Origin: Stereum hirsutum FP-91666 SS1
Taxonomy: Eukaryota > Basidiomycota > Agaricomycetes > Russulales > Stereaceae
Assembly (NCBI RefSeq): GCF_000264905.1
Contig: NW_006763145.1
Span: 536,428-600,427, forward strand
Direction of reading: 5' to 3'
Length of the DNA: 64,000 nucleotides
The position numbers were made by a program, and so were the translations under genes. This document shows, piece after piece, positions 44,511 through 56,600 of the stretch; the first letter of the stretch is position 1, and the number at the start of each line of letters is the position of its first letter. The notes beneath the pieces were generated by a model. It was not told the origin of the DNA. It was given only the letters and a program-made list of their open reading frames with translations, and did no database searches.

Positions 44511-46323
44511 ATGAGGGTGCAATCTTCGATGGTACCTCGAATGTTAGTCTATGTACCCGTGATACTTACACTCAGACTGAATTATTGAGGTCAATAGGAC
44601 AGGTCGAGTCGAAAGGAAGGCGTACGAGACCGAAATCTCCAAGCTTTCGCAAAGGCTCATCCATCTGAAGACCCTGCGTAACGATGCCGCGTCCATCTCA
44701 AGATTTCCCGACGAAGTCCTGTCTATGATTTTCCTCGAGTTTGGGACCGTGGTCGAGCACTGGCCACTCCGTCAATGGAAAGACCTCATGCTCGTCTGTC
44801 GAAGATGGCGCGACATCCTTATGGCCCACACAAAACTATGGTCCTTTGTCACCTCTGAGATGTCTCTATTCGGTCGAAATGGTCTCACACTCGAGCAGCG
44901 ATTGCAGCGGTCCGCAGGAGCTGCTCTGACGTGCGAGTTCAGGCTTTTAGGAGGACATACCAGTGCTTTATCAGACCTTGCCATCGTTTTGGCTGGTCAT
45001 GGCCATCGTGTCAAATCTTTGAACCTTACTGGCAACTACGATGATCTACAGACGGCTCTGGGATTGGTCGGAGACCTTCCGATGCTGTCCGAACTTCAGA
45101 TTCGCCGTTTTTCAGACGATGACGACCGGAGTTCGCTTGCTCCACACCGGTTCATGACGCTCAATCTTCCTCACGTCCGACGACTCGAACTACACAACGT
45201 CAGGTTTACTGCCCACGATCTCCTCTCAAACCTGTACTCTCTTCGATTGCGAAACCACAAAGGCCAGGACGTCGCATTCCTTCCATCATTCAAAAACGTG
45301 ATCGATATCCTCGCTCGTTCGCCTCGTCTTGAGCGGCTCGAACTCTCTTCGTTTTGGCGTGAGAACGACAGAGCGTCCAACGCCCTCACTGTCGGAGATC
45401 CTGTCATGCTATCCCATCTGGAGCATATCGACGTCAGTGGCGGTATTCGCTACCTCACCGTCCTCCTCAAAATCCTCGCCTTTCCAACAACGACAAAGAT
45501 GAGCTTCGATATCCCCGATGACCTTACCGGCCTTGACATCCGCGACTTCCTCGTCCCACTGCGCCGCCTCCTACACAGACAGGGCGTCCAGCCTCTTCGC
45601 TCCCTCGCCATCGCGGGCGCCACTCCCTCATACCTGAACATCGTCGCAGACACTGCCCAGCACTGTGAAGGAATCCCCCTACCGCGTTCCATAGCAGATG
45701 GCCCACTCTTTGCTCTTACCACGAAATCGATCCGGGGTCGCGACGTACGCTCCATCATTATCAAGGTGCTCAATATGCTTCCCCTAGATCCGATGACGGC
45801 GCTCTGTTTGGACGTACACTGGGCAAGACTGGACACGAGTCATGCAATGAAGACCTGGATCGCTATATGTCAGTTGTTACCTCAGCTTACGCATGTCGTT
45901 GGGGCTATGGACGCGGGTGTGGTGGTTTTGATCCAGGGGATGACGAAGGCAATGGGGCGCGGGACGAAGGGCGTTTCTGGAAGAAGGAGGAGACATATGA
46001 TCGAGCAGAATCCCCTGCATCCAATGGCGTTGACACTTCATTGTCATCGCAGAACCGGCATGCCGGACGAAATCGCGACACCCGAAACGTATCAACACTA
46101 TGACGGTCTGGTGCTGGCCTTGCAAAATTATAGGGATGCGGAGTTGCCTGGGAAGCCCAAGGACGTGTTGTGGGATAAGCTCGAGTTTGCACATCCTGAG
46201 GAGAAGGAGGAAAGGTTCCCGGATCTGTATGATAATATGGATAGATTGAGATTAGTGACGAGGAGGTTGGATGTACACGATGACGGGACGAGAATGACTC
46301 GCATGCGATATTCAGATGAGTAG
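44511..46323 (+). CDS. F-box protein, cluster copy 6
   Basis: First exon 44511-44542 (MRVQSSMVPR), a phase-2 intron of 55 bases, then 44598-46323: 585 residues. The N-terminal helix (RKAYETEISKLSQRLIHLKT) leads to the F-box, ISRFPDEVLSMIFLEFGTVV, then LMLVCRRWRDILMAHTKLWS. Leu-rich segments follow (VIDILARSPRLERLELSSF), and the basic motif is GTKGVSGRRRRHMIEQ. The first exon is the least certain part; without it, translation could start at an ATG inside the F-box (44,725), which would destroy the domain. Confidence 0.82.
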
Positions 46324-46457
46324 TGCAGGCATTCTTTTGTAAGTCGATCCACCATTCTGGGTCTCGTTCTTTTATACTCACGCCACAGTCTTGCCAGAAT
46401 TATCTAGCATACCTGAAACAGATAATCAAACTTTCCTACCTAATCCATTCCACATCG

Positions 46458-46560
46458 TCAGTCAACCACATTCGCCACAATCTTCCCCAGATGCTGTTCC
46501 ACCCCAGGTTCCTCAATCCCCTTCGCCGTATCTTCGAATGCCAACACATCATGGGTGCCT
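46458..46560 (-). pseudogene. C-terminal relic of a medium-chain dehydrogenase
   Basis: The minus strand reads VLAFEDTAKGIEEPGVEQHL, then GKIVANVVD and a stop. It lines up with VFAFEDTVKAIEYLGSGQHV, GKVVVKIS at the end of dehydrogenases 1 and 2. Upstream sequence has no matching Rossmann or GroES-like domain, so only the tail survives. Confidence 0.5.
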
Positions 46561-47691
46561 TGGCTGTCGGTGGCCTGGCGAAATAGATATCAATATACTT
46601 TGAGGTCAGCAGTCTGATAGTGTCGGGCCCAAAGGAAGAATAGCATTTCGATAGGTCAAAGCGGCCCTGGCAAGATGCATGCCGTCATCCACCACCGCAA
46701 GGACATGCGGAAGGACGTAAATATATCGGCCAAGTTCACACCTTTCGAGGTAAGGAGCGTGTCACTTCTTTACATGGGCGATCGCATCCCCGTATATAAG
46801 TACTCCACGCTTCCCTCCTGTATATATCCTCGACTCTGCACCTAGAGGTGGCCAGCTCGGACGGATTTGACCCTCAATGTTTTTTTCTTGGAGGTATTCC
46901 CAGCGTAGTGGAAAGTAATGGACCGAATGTGCAGTTAAGATACCGGCCATGGAGGGACGCGGAAGAGGTCGAACAGAGTTGGATATGATGATCGTCGTCG
47001 GAAGGAGCACAGGTTATGCGCAGGGTCTGTGGCCACACTACGATATACAGCGTGGCGTAGTAAATTCAATCTCCGAAAGCCGAGACTACGACGCGGACTC
47101 TTTAAGTTACCCGTTTTTACACGCCTTCACCACGCCTATCAGTCTTGTTTCACAAGAATGTATTCCGATCTTAGGCTTCTTGCTCTCGATGGTCACAAAA
47201 TATATGTTCGTCTATCTAAGTATACTCTCTTGAAGCTTGTTTGAAGCCCACGTTCGTCCGAGGACCGATATCTGGTCTTTGAACGCCCAACGAACGACAC
47301 AATACCGTGATTCGAAGTCCTTCCGAACCTCGATGTGCTGTGTATCTCTTGCCACGCCTCGTCCGCATTGCAACAACCGCCCCTTGGAGAGACACTTACT
47401 CAAATAACAATAATTTATTCCCGCGGTTTGTTCTTTGTACCTCAGCAGGACTCCACCATAGTCCAAAAGAGGTGCGAACCTCGCCTGAACCGGTATGTTT
47501 TGCACGCCGAATGTTTTACCCTGTCTTACCTCCTTAGCTAATTTTTTTGCGGACACGTATGTACACAGTGTCTCACCTTGCTTCCGCTGCGCGCTGATTG
47601 GCGATTGAATTTGCCTGGAAGAGAAGCGGCATGCTTTTCTTCGACGCGGCCTTGCTGCCTCCGCGCTGAACGCGACACATCCGTCGACGCG
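46561..47691. other. Intergenic
   Basis: No supported gene. Short frames on both strands have no recognisable content. Confidence 0.4.
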
Positions 47692-47699
47692 TATATAAG
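47692..47699 (+). promoter_or_regulatory. TATA box of the kinase gene
   Basis: TATATAAG lies 118 bases before the kinase ATG and is followed by a pyrimidine-rich leader. It is the only clear core promoter element here. Confidence 0.55.
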
Positions 47700-47809
47700 G
47701 CCATCAGGTCTCGTCTCGGACCCTAATATCTGCACTCATACAACATCTTTCATTCTATAGCGTCTTTTGCACACCACAGCAATTACCCCTTTTATATAAT
47801 TCAATAATC

Positions 47810-49746
47810 ATGGCACCCATCCCCGCGCGTAACTACCTCCCCGACTTTACAGGAACCACCATCGCTGGATCCGTACAACTCACCAGACCACTAGGATACG
47901 GGACCACCGCCGTCGTCTATCACGGTATCGACACGTCCACCGGCTCCGAATATGCTGTGAAATGTATGCTCAAAGGCAAGCCTGGGACTGTGAGGGGATA
48001 TGCGCAGAGGATGGAGGTTTTGCATCATGGAATTGTTTCGACGTCGTCTGGCACGGCCTCAGGAGGAAATGACGGCCAGCCGCACGGAGAAGAAAGTCCA
48101 GACATCGTCCAACTTCACTCCACACACGATCTCCGCACCCTCTCCGGATCTTACACTTTCATCCTCCTAAATTATTGCGGCCCATATGACCTCCTCACCC
48201 TCTCCGGGTCCAAACATCGCCTCTTCTTCCGCAATGACGCGCTCCTCAAGTCCGTATTCATCAGGATCGTGAAAGCGGTGGAACATTGTCATGAGAGGGG
48301 CGTGTATCATAGGGATATTAAGCCGCAGAATATTTTGGTTGAGTGGTTAGGTGGCGAGGGTGGCGAAGGAGAGGAGGGTAAGGAGGGTAAGGGGGATGGG
48401 AGTGTAGGAAGGGTCTGGTTGGCGGATTTCGGGATGGCGACACGGAAAGAGTGGAGTACGAATTTCAGAGTGGGAACATTACCGTACATCTCGCCAGGTG
48501 AGTCCTTCTGCCTCCATCCCTCTATTCCTTTGCTTCCTCTATCAGGCTTTCGTCAACTACCCTCTTCCCTCCGTTGCTCGTACGGCCGCCGGTGCTTACC
48601 TCCTCTTTTCACGTCTCAGAATGTCTCGCCTCCTCAGGAGATCCCAAACCTTATTCCACTCCCCAATCCGACGTGTGGTCCTTAGGAATCCTCTTAGTAA
48701 ATCTAATCAGTCTTCGCCGCCCCTGGCGTATCGCCGTCGCCGATCCTTCCGCCACCTCGACTTCTTCTCCCCCTCCCGCTCACTCAATGTCACCGCCACC
48801 ACAACCCGCTCCTTCATCTTCTTCCACGACCTCACCACCCTCCTCCCCATCCCCACCCTCAAAACGACCACAATCCACCAACCCTCATCCCCACCCCCAA
48901 CTCCCCAAAATCGAACCAGACCCCTGCTACACCTCCTTCCTAACCAACCCCCACTTCCTCACACAAACACTCCCCATCTCCCACTCTGCCAATCTCCTCC
49001 TCCGGCGCATTCTCAACCCGATCCCTGAAGAGAGGCCGAGCTTGAGGGAGATAATCGATACGGTGGAGGGAATGGGAGAGGGAGGGAGGGAGGGTTTCTG
49101 GATGAGCGATGAGGAGATCTGGGGGTCCGAGGGCGAGGATGAGGATAGGGAAGATGTGAGGAGAGCGATGAGCGTGTTTGGTTACCGTGTGGATGGACGG
49201 GGGATCAACGCGGACGATAATGAGGATGAGAACGAAAAGGAAACCGGAGAGGTAGAGGCGGGCGAAAAGGATTGCGGTGCGAAGGTGGAAGTGGTGAGTG
49301 TGGCGTCACGAGAGGAGGTATCGGAGCCGAAGAAGACGGTCGGAGACGCAGAGGTGGAGGTAGAGGCGGAGGCACCCGCTTGTAAAGGAGCGTCGGTGGG
49401 AGAACCCTCGAGCTCAGATTCAGTGTCCTCCTCGTCCTCGGGAACAGTCCATTCGGCAGCGTCATCCCCGGCCGCGTCACAAGGTACATGTGTCGGGTCT
49501 GTGAGCGCGGATGAGGGTGATGATATCGGAAAGGGTCTGGAGAAGGAGAGGGGGGAGAAGCTCGTCGAAGCTGTGGAGGTGAAGGCGGAGGAGGTGGAGG
49601 GGGCGCTCCCTGTCCTGGTAAACGCAATGCGGGCTGTGGCGGTGGCCCAGGTAGCGCCTGCCGACGGGCTCGAACCAAGTCCCCTCGACGTCGACGTTGC
49701 GGAAACTGCTCTCCCTATCCCTGTTCCTATTTTGTGTCCTTCCTGA
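47810..49746 (+). CDS. Ran1/Ksp1-like Ser/Thr protein kinase
   Basis: Exons 47810-48497 and 48620-49746 give 604 residues. The kinase domain starts at about residue 20: glycine-rich loop PLGYGTTAVVYHG, ATP-binding Lys in EYAVKCMLKG, catalytic loop VYHRDIKPQNILV, DFG in VWLADFGMATRKEW, and the activation segment FRVGTLPYISPE, rebuilt across the intron. SDVWSLGILLVNLI follows. There is a Gly/Glu-rich insert just before the DFG strand and a Ser/Pro-rich insert in the C-lobe, and the lobe closes with LRRILNPIPEERPSLREIID. The C-terminal 200 residues are acidic and disordered. The DFG region (VWLADFGMATRKEWSTNF) resembles the Ran1/Pat1 and Ksp1 group, which control nutrient response and meiosis in yeasts. 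That assignment is by resemblance. Confidence 0.88.
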
Positions 49747-50940
49747 GCCCCACCATGGCCGCCATCCTCCTGATCAATGTTTCTCTTGTTTAAGTTATTC
49801 CCGTTCTTCTCCACGCAATATTTTTACTGTATAGGCAAACCCATCCATCAACCACATCTGTATCATCCTGAACGAATTTAACGCTCTCGCACGCATATTT
49901 ACGTAGACATCACTAGCTCGCCCACTCATTCACTCACTCACGTCGTACAATGCATACCCACACACTCATCACGTTTATGTATCATCACACTTGACTTATT
50001 TGACCCTGCTCCATTACATCAAACAACCCCTCACTCAGTCACTCGTCCATAGCATATGTGTGTATCTCTATATTTATTCTGAAATGCGATGTAAGGTATA
50101 GTACTACTGGAGTAAGTTATCTACATCATCGAAGTCAGTATCGATAGAGTCGATTCTTGACAGGTCCGATCGAGTCCACTTCTCGCGCTTGCTGCCGTCC
50201 TCCTGTCAGGGTATAAATCCATATTACGGTCTAAGTATATGCGAGGTGAATGTGTAAGTTACACGATGGAATGATGCAGAAGGGTGGTACGTTCTAAGGG
50301 ATAGCGAGGATACTACGACGAGGAAGATGAAATGAGCGGATGAAGGAGCGAGTATTGGCAAACGAGCGACTGGAGTGAGAGCGAGAGCGATTATGGGCAG
50401 TAGAGACGTGAGAGTGCAAGAGCGAGAGATATGTATGTTACACGAGTCCGTGTGTGAACGGGCGTGGCACGGTGAAGAGGACACGGATGCGAAAGAAGTG
50501 AAAGATGAAGATGAGGAAATATGCGGCAATGAGTGTATGTTACAGTGATGCAAACGGGATGGGTGGGCGGGGATATCGAAGATTCTGTATCATGAAGAGA
50601 ACGAGTGAATGTGTAAGTGAGTGAGTGAGCCTAGGGGCATAGTATGGATCAAGCAGTCTTGATAGGGGGACGAGCCGTGGAGAACGGAGACGAGAACATG
50701 AATGATAACTTTGCGATGCGGAATCGAGATATGGGACGAACGGAGGTCACGAGACGAGGCACGACGAGAGCGACGAGAAAGAGGAGAAGAACGAAACGCT
50801 TCGACGGCCAACTGGATATAAGTATCAGAGTCAGCCATCGATCCACACAACCTCAAAACGATCCTCAAAACCACTTCATCCGCGAATCACGAATCCCCAA
50901 ACGCAACACAAAGGAGAATCAGAGCATACCTCGAACCCCT
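49747..50940. other. Intergenic between convergent genes
   Basis: This is the 3' flanks of the kinase and the GH27 gene, rich in short CACTCA / GAGTGA words (for example CACTCATTCACTCACTCACG near 49,922 and GTGAGTGAGTGAGC near 50,616). No gene is seen. Confidence 0.4.
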
Positions 50941-52532
50941 TCACGAACCCACTTTTCTCAACCATAACAACCTACTCTCTCCCTCCCCAAGCGTCGCGTT
51001 CACACCCAGCGACTCCGGCCCCCACGTCGTCTTGTTCCACACATCCATAATCTGGAAACTCCCACTGATTCCCAAATCCGCAAAAGCAGCAGCAACATAC
51101 TGCTCGCCGCCCAACGTCGTATTGAAATTCCCCTGTCCTTCGTCCGGTCCATAATTCGTTAATAGCACCACCGCATCTCCTTGTGCCCATTGCGTCCCGT
51201 CTGAAGCTCCCGAAGGCCCAGTCGCAGGCCCCGCGATCCAAGCCTGCAGTTGTTGCGAACTATCGAGTCCGGTGCCAGGATTTCTCGGTTGCATAGGGTA
51301 GTGAGCCGTAAATTCCGCAACGCCCATCGCGTCCTTATCCGTCAACAGCCCAATCCCCAGCCCATCCAACTGCGTCAAATCCGATCCAATAATCAAGTTC
51401 GAAGCCGCCCCGATCCAATGCGACATGATACTCCTCCTCTGCTCGTCCGTCACTCCCGTCAACCACTGCGCATTCCCCACATACGCCGAGTCTAAATCAG
51501 GGTAGATAGTCAACGTCTCCGTTCCTCCGGTGTTTTGGGGGTTCCTCCTGACGATCGTGGAAACGTAGTTTCGGTACCTCTCGATTGCCCGTTGTACGGT
51601 GGCCCAAGCGATAAAGGGCTGAGGTGGGTCCATTCCGTAGTTGTTGATGTCGGTATCGGTGCGAAGGGAATCAGATGTGCTGGCCCAGATGTCGTAGAAG
51701 GATTCATTGAGGGAGAGCTTCCAGGAAAGGTCGAGGCGCATGGGACGAGGGTTGGGACGGTCGGGGCGGGTGATAGCGTTATGGTAGGCTATGGCGGAGC
51801 CGGAGGTGTTGGCAGAGAGGCCGACGTTGTTGTAAGGCGATCCTGGAGTGACGTAGTCCAGCTTGATGAAGTCGACGCCCCTGTGTGCCAAATCGTCGAG
51901 AAGGTCAGGTTCAAGAACTGTACGTGTGCTAGAGTCTCTTACCATGATGAGAAGAGGTCGATGACAGAGTTATGCCACTCCTGGACGCCATCCATCCCAT
52001 AATCAAAATCACACCTACTCAATCCATTCCCTCCAAAACACACACTTCCAATCGTGATCCCATCCGTCCCCAGAATCGTCTTGTTCTCGTCATTCACAAA
52101 CGCCCCCGGAACCACATAAACCCCCAGCTCGAGTCCATTCGAATGTAGATGGTCCGCCAACCCCACCAAATCAGGGAATAACTCTCCGTCGGGTATTATC
52201 CTCCCATTGTCGTCTCCGTTGCTGCCTACACTCCAATTTGAATCAAGGCCACAGTAGGTATAGTTCCCCGAGGCGAGTGTGGAGGAAAGGACGTCGCATT
52301 GGGCTGTGACGTTGGCTTGATTGAGGGTGAAAGCGGGATTGATGGCTTGGTTACCGAAGGAGTTCCAGCCACGGGCGGGGGAAGTGAACCCGTTGGGCGT
52401 TGTGGTCGTTTGGAGGACGGTGAGCGGGATGGCAGCGACAGCGACGGACTGGGCGACGTCGCGTGCTGTGAGGTCGGCGGTGTTGGTAACGTGACTGTTG
52501 AGCCGTTGACGGGGAAAGATTGGGAGACGCAT
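50941..52532 (-). CDS. GH27 alpha-galactosidase-like glycosidase
   Basis: Exons 52532-51943 and 51880-50941 give 509 residues. Removal of the 62-base intron joins VIDLFSSW to GVDFIKLDYVTPGSP. That segment carries the KLD catalytic nucleophile region of GH27; upstream SPARGWNSFGNQAI and YTYCGLDSNWS are also typical. The second domain (AVVLLTNYGPDEGQ, FQIMDVWNKTTWGPESLGVN) fits the C-terminal beta-sandwich. Such enzymes release terminal alpha-galactose from plant oligosaccharides and galactomannan and are normally secreted. The ATG used (MRLPIFPRQRLNSHVT) gives no signal peptide, so the true first exon may lie upstream. It is on the same strand as the GH31 gene beyond. Confidence 0.85.
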
Positions 52533-53618
52533 TGTGGTTGCGTGCCGGCGGTTCTATGTGACAGGAACGAGTGGTGGGTGCTGCGCGATGCGGCAGTAAT
52601 GACTAGCGACGCTAGTCGTGAGGTTTTAAATGAGTGACTGAAAGAAGGGGCGTGAGTTTCCACGACTCTTCGATAGAGCTTCATGACGGAGAAATCTCTG
52701 TGCAGCACCTCTAGGAAATGAGCTACGCGTGCCGGTATGGCCTCTCGCTCTCGTCGGAGCAGGCTACCATCAGGATTGGAAGTCGCCATCTAGCTAAATA
52801 TAGATGTTTATAGCCTCGTGCAGAAGCAGCGCTGGCGTAGTGGAGCAAAGGCTGAAAGAGGAAGACGCAGGCCATATGCATCCACGAGACTGCCATGGTG
52901 AATACACATTCAAACAACCTCTCGAAGTTCGAACCAGCCGAGCAGCCCCTATTGGAACGTTCACGTGTTGCGTTGCCGCCACGCAGAACTGAGAAGCGGT
53001 GCCACACCAGCAGAGCGACGACAAGAGATGCAAAAATTACACTCTCTATAGCACGCGTGCTCACCGCTGTAACAGTCCCCGAGCATACGCCAACACCGCT
53101 CTGATAGTTAAGATCCCCTTGCGAACCTACGCCTGGCAAATAGTCGCTAGAATCCCGGAACACCTGAACCAGCTCTGAGTTCATGGTGGCTGAGGACCAA
53201 AAAGCCTTGGCCCAGGGGTGCGACACAGATAGACAAACAGCCACCAGGCGACACATACCTAAAAAAAGAGAGCGAGAGTGCTCGAAAGAGCGTGGGGGCG
53301 AAGCAGGCGGGGAGAAGGGAAGGGAGAAAACCAAGAAGGTCGTGGGAGGGAACAGAAACAATGGCGGTCCAAATGTGGCGACGAGCGTTGAGGGCGCTTC
53401 CCCGAAGCGGACTTCGAATCATGACATCATTTATGTTGTGCGCACCTCAAAATCAAGCGTCGCCCCGTCTGCGAAGCTGCCGACGTTCGCGCTACGGCTA
53501 TACGTATATGGGAAGGTCCTCGTTTCATGGGCCATCCGTGCAAGTCCGTGCAAGCCCTACTACTTACAACGGCTACACGGATAAAAAAAATGTTCGAAGC
53601 CCGAGAAACTACGGATTA
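52533..53618. other. Region upstream of GH27, possible missing exon
   Basis: A signal-peptide exon for GH27 could lie here, but I cannot place it. A 212-codon minus-strand frame (52,723-53,361) has two hydrophobic stretches (SVIFASLVVALLVWHRF and MHMACVFLFQPLLHYASAAS) yet no family resemblance. It is probably chance. Confidence 0.3.
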
Positions 53619-56600
53619 TTAGTCGAACTCCACCTCGAAGCCTGTGTCTAACGCGAAACCAAGAGTAACATTCAGCACCATCTTATCCTTATCCCAACTC
53701 CACTCCGTCGTATTTGAGCTTCCTCCACTCAACGCAACCGACACAGTCCCCGGCTTCGCTTCCACCCCGAGCACGAGTACCCTCGCGACCTTGACCCCGA
53801 CATCGTACCCGAAGTCGCCCACGACGCTGAGCTTATTATTTCCATACGTCATATTCACCGTCGTCGTCGCGTTCGGGCTGATACTCTCCCCATCGTCGAC
53901 GTATAGACTTCCCACCGCCGTCCTATTCCCCGCTGAAGTCGTCGTACTCGGCGCTACGACAAACTCGAAATCGATCGCTCTCACTTCACTCGTCAACATC
54001 GCTGACATTTCCCTCAATGGCAAAATCGCACCACCCTTGATGAACACAGGAATCTGGTCGAATCCGATGTCGGTGAGTGTTATGTTTGAAGCATTGCCGA
54101 CGATGGGTTCGAAGGTCGTGAAGTTGTAGAAGGTATCGGAGGGGAGGTAGATGGTTACGGAGGTCGAGTTCTCTTCGGTTACAGGAGAGACGAGGAGGGA
54201 GTCGCCGAAGAAGAATTGGAGGTCGATAGGGTATGTGGAAGAGTCGGACGGGTATTTGAAGAAGAGGGGGTGGAGAATAGGGGTTCCGACGACAGAGGCG
54301 GTGTGCATCGCGGTGTAGATGTAGTCCAGAAGGCGGTAGCTGGGCGCTTGTGAGTGAGCATGATGGGCAACGACGAAGTTCAGTGGGACGAACCGTATGT
54401 CGAGAACGTTCTTCGCCGCAGCGGTCGTCAGAGGCCAACGGTAGAACTCCTGACTGATTGATGTGTCTGCGTTGTGCTGCGGGGAATGTAAGTTCAGTAT
54501 CCATATTATTTGTGTCATCTGGTTGACCTACGTTTCGGAAAAACGGATAGAACCCGCCGAGTGTGGCCCATCGTGCACAGAGTGTCTCCGTAGTATTCTC
54601 CGCTATAAGTTAGTTATGAGGCGACCGTCAGTCCGCCCTCCCTCGCAAATTACTGCTGGAAAGACAACTTACCATAACCACAAACATCAGCTCCAACTTC
54701 CGGAATCTGATACACACTCGCAAATCCAAGACTGCATCATACGAGTGTTGTCAATAACTCTCACTTCATGTCTTTGGGGATGACAAGAACCGACTCACAT
54801 CCCAGCAATCGAATTCCTATAATGATCCCAATCACTGAAATTATCCCCCAGCCATTTCCCAACCTTCGTCCCAGCACCTGCGAAAGTTGAGCGAGTGATA
54901 ACGAGAGTACGAAGGCCGGGTCGGCGCGCGAGCATGGCTTCGTGAGTGGCCGTGGACATCATCGTTCCGTAGATGTTGTCTAGGCGAAGAAACATTCCGT
55001 TAGCATTATATCGCAAAATGGTCGATAGTTCTGCTCACGTGTATCATACTCAAGCAGCCCATTCGCATGGCTCGCATCAGTCTACGCCGACACGAATCAA
55101 TACCTAGTATCGCACTTATGAGACCAAAATACACCCACATAACCGGTCTTGTTGCTCAACGTCACCGCAGCATTGTCAATCGCGTAGGGAGGAATCAACA
55201 CGTCCTCGCCGTCATGGCTCGGGATCGGAAAGTCTCGTCTCTTTAGCGTCACATTGCTAGTGTAGTCGTCAAAGATAGGAGTACTGGGGTCTGGAGCGGC
55301 GGTTGTGCGGTTTGGGGGAAGGTCTTGTTCGCGGGCCTGTTCGAAGGGGTCGTCGCATGGGTAGGTGCAGAACTATATCATGATGGGCAAATCAGTGAGC
55401 TTCTCTGGTTTTGAGACAGAACAATACCGTTTAAAGGAGGAAGGGACTCACACTGGATGGTTCATTCATGTCTATCCAGGCTCCGTCGATGTCAAGACCG
55501 GTATCGGGATTGTAAAACATTGCGAACTCATTCGTCCAGTAGCTGGTGGGTGCAGTATATTAGCTACATCTACCCAGAGGACGGCATCAAGGGTAGAAAT
55601 GAAGGGGCCCTTACTCAGAAATATTCGGGTGGAACCAGTCTTGAATTTCGTCGTTCGTTAGGCATATATCGCGAAAGAAGGTTGGGCGAATACTAACCAG
55701 GATATACAGTCACACCAGGCCATACAAGTCCCAAGCTCGCACTTCCATTCGGCGCCTTGATCCACACATCCATCTCCGTGCCACGATCGTATGGTCCATA
55801 GTCATCGCCAGGTAGATATCCGACGGCCGGGTCTGTCATCAAGACTGCGGGGAAAGAACGTATCGTAAACAAGAAGAAAAGACGAATGGAAAGGCCGGAA
55901 GCTCACTGAATTTTTGGTCGTGGTCATGCAGGTAAGAAATAATCTCTCGCATTTTGTCAGTAGGGAAGTAGTCCGGGTCGTTCGTGAAGATACGGCGCTT
56001 ATACATATAGTCTGGAATGGTTCATCAACTTGAATAGACGGGACGGACATGCAGCGAGAAAACACTCACCAATGTCGGTCCACATCGTCTCCAGAGGGAT
56101 CCCAGCTGCCGAATAGTTCGTAATCACATCCGCCACATCCACGAAGTCTGCACGCCACATATGTTAGCCCCTCGAAACATAGTTGAGATCAACGATCCGG
56201 CAACACTGTACTCACTCTGATACCCAAACCGACACTGATGCAGCCCAAAGCTCCAATACGGCACTTCCGCCGGCGTCCCCACAACCTCCGCATACTGCCT
56301 CGCCACCTCCGTTGGATCGCTTTCACTCCCCGCCAAGAAGTACAAATCCAACACTCCTCCGATCACGTTATATTCTAACGACCCACTGTCCTCATCTTCC
56401 ACGATCTTGATGTCCATGCCGTTCGAATTCAGGAGGAAGACGCCGTGCGTTCCCGTGGTACGGTGTTCGAAGTAGATGGGATGATTGCCATAGAGATTCG
56501 TGTCTGTTGGAACACCATACGCATCGCGCGACCAGAATGTACGCGTCGTGTTGGTGGGGTCGAGACGGAATGAATCAGTATGTTCGCCTAGACCATAGAT

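Noticed and set aside
48498..49028. Open frame of 176 codons overlapping the kinase gene
   Set aside because: It covers the kinase intron and the Ser/Pro-rich insert in another frame; the kinase frame carries all conserved motifs.
49182..49814. 210-codon minus-strand frame opposite the kinase tail
   Set aside because: It is a shadow of the acidic Glu/Ser-rich kinase C-terminus; such composition leaves the other strand open.
51881..51942. Use of the nearer acceptor (25-base intron) in GH27
   Set aside because: An intron of 25 bases is too short to splice, and the 62-base alternative restores the conserved SWGVDFIKLDYV segment.
52723..53361. 212-codon open frame, minus strand, with two hydrophobic stretches
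   Set aside because: No family resemblance. Hydrophobicity alone is common in chance frames, and it sits in the upstream DNA of the GH27 gene.
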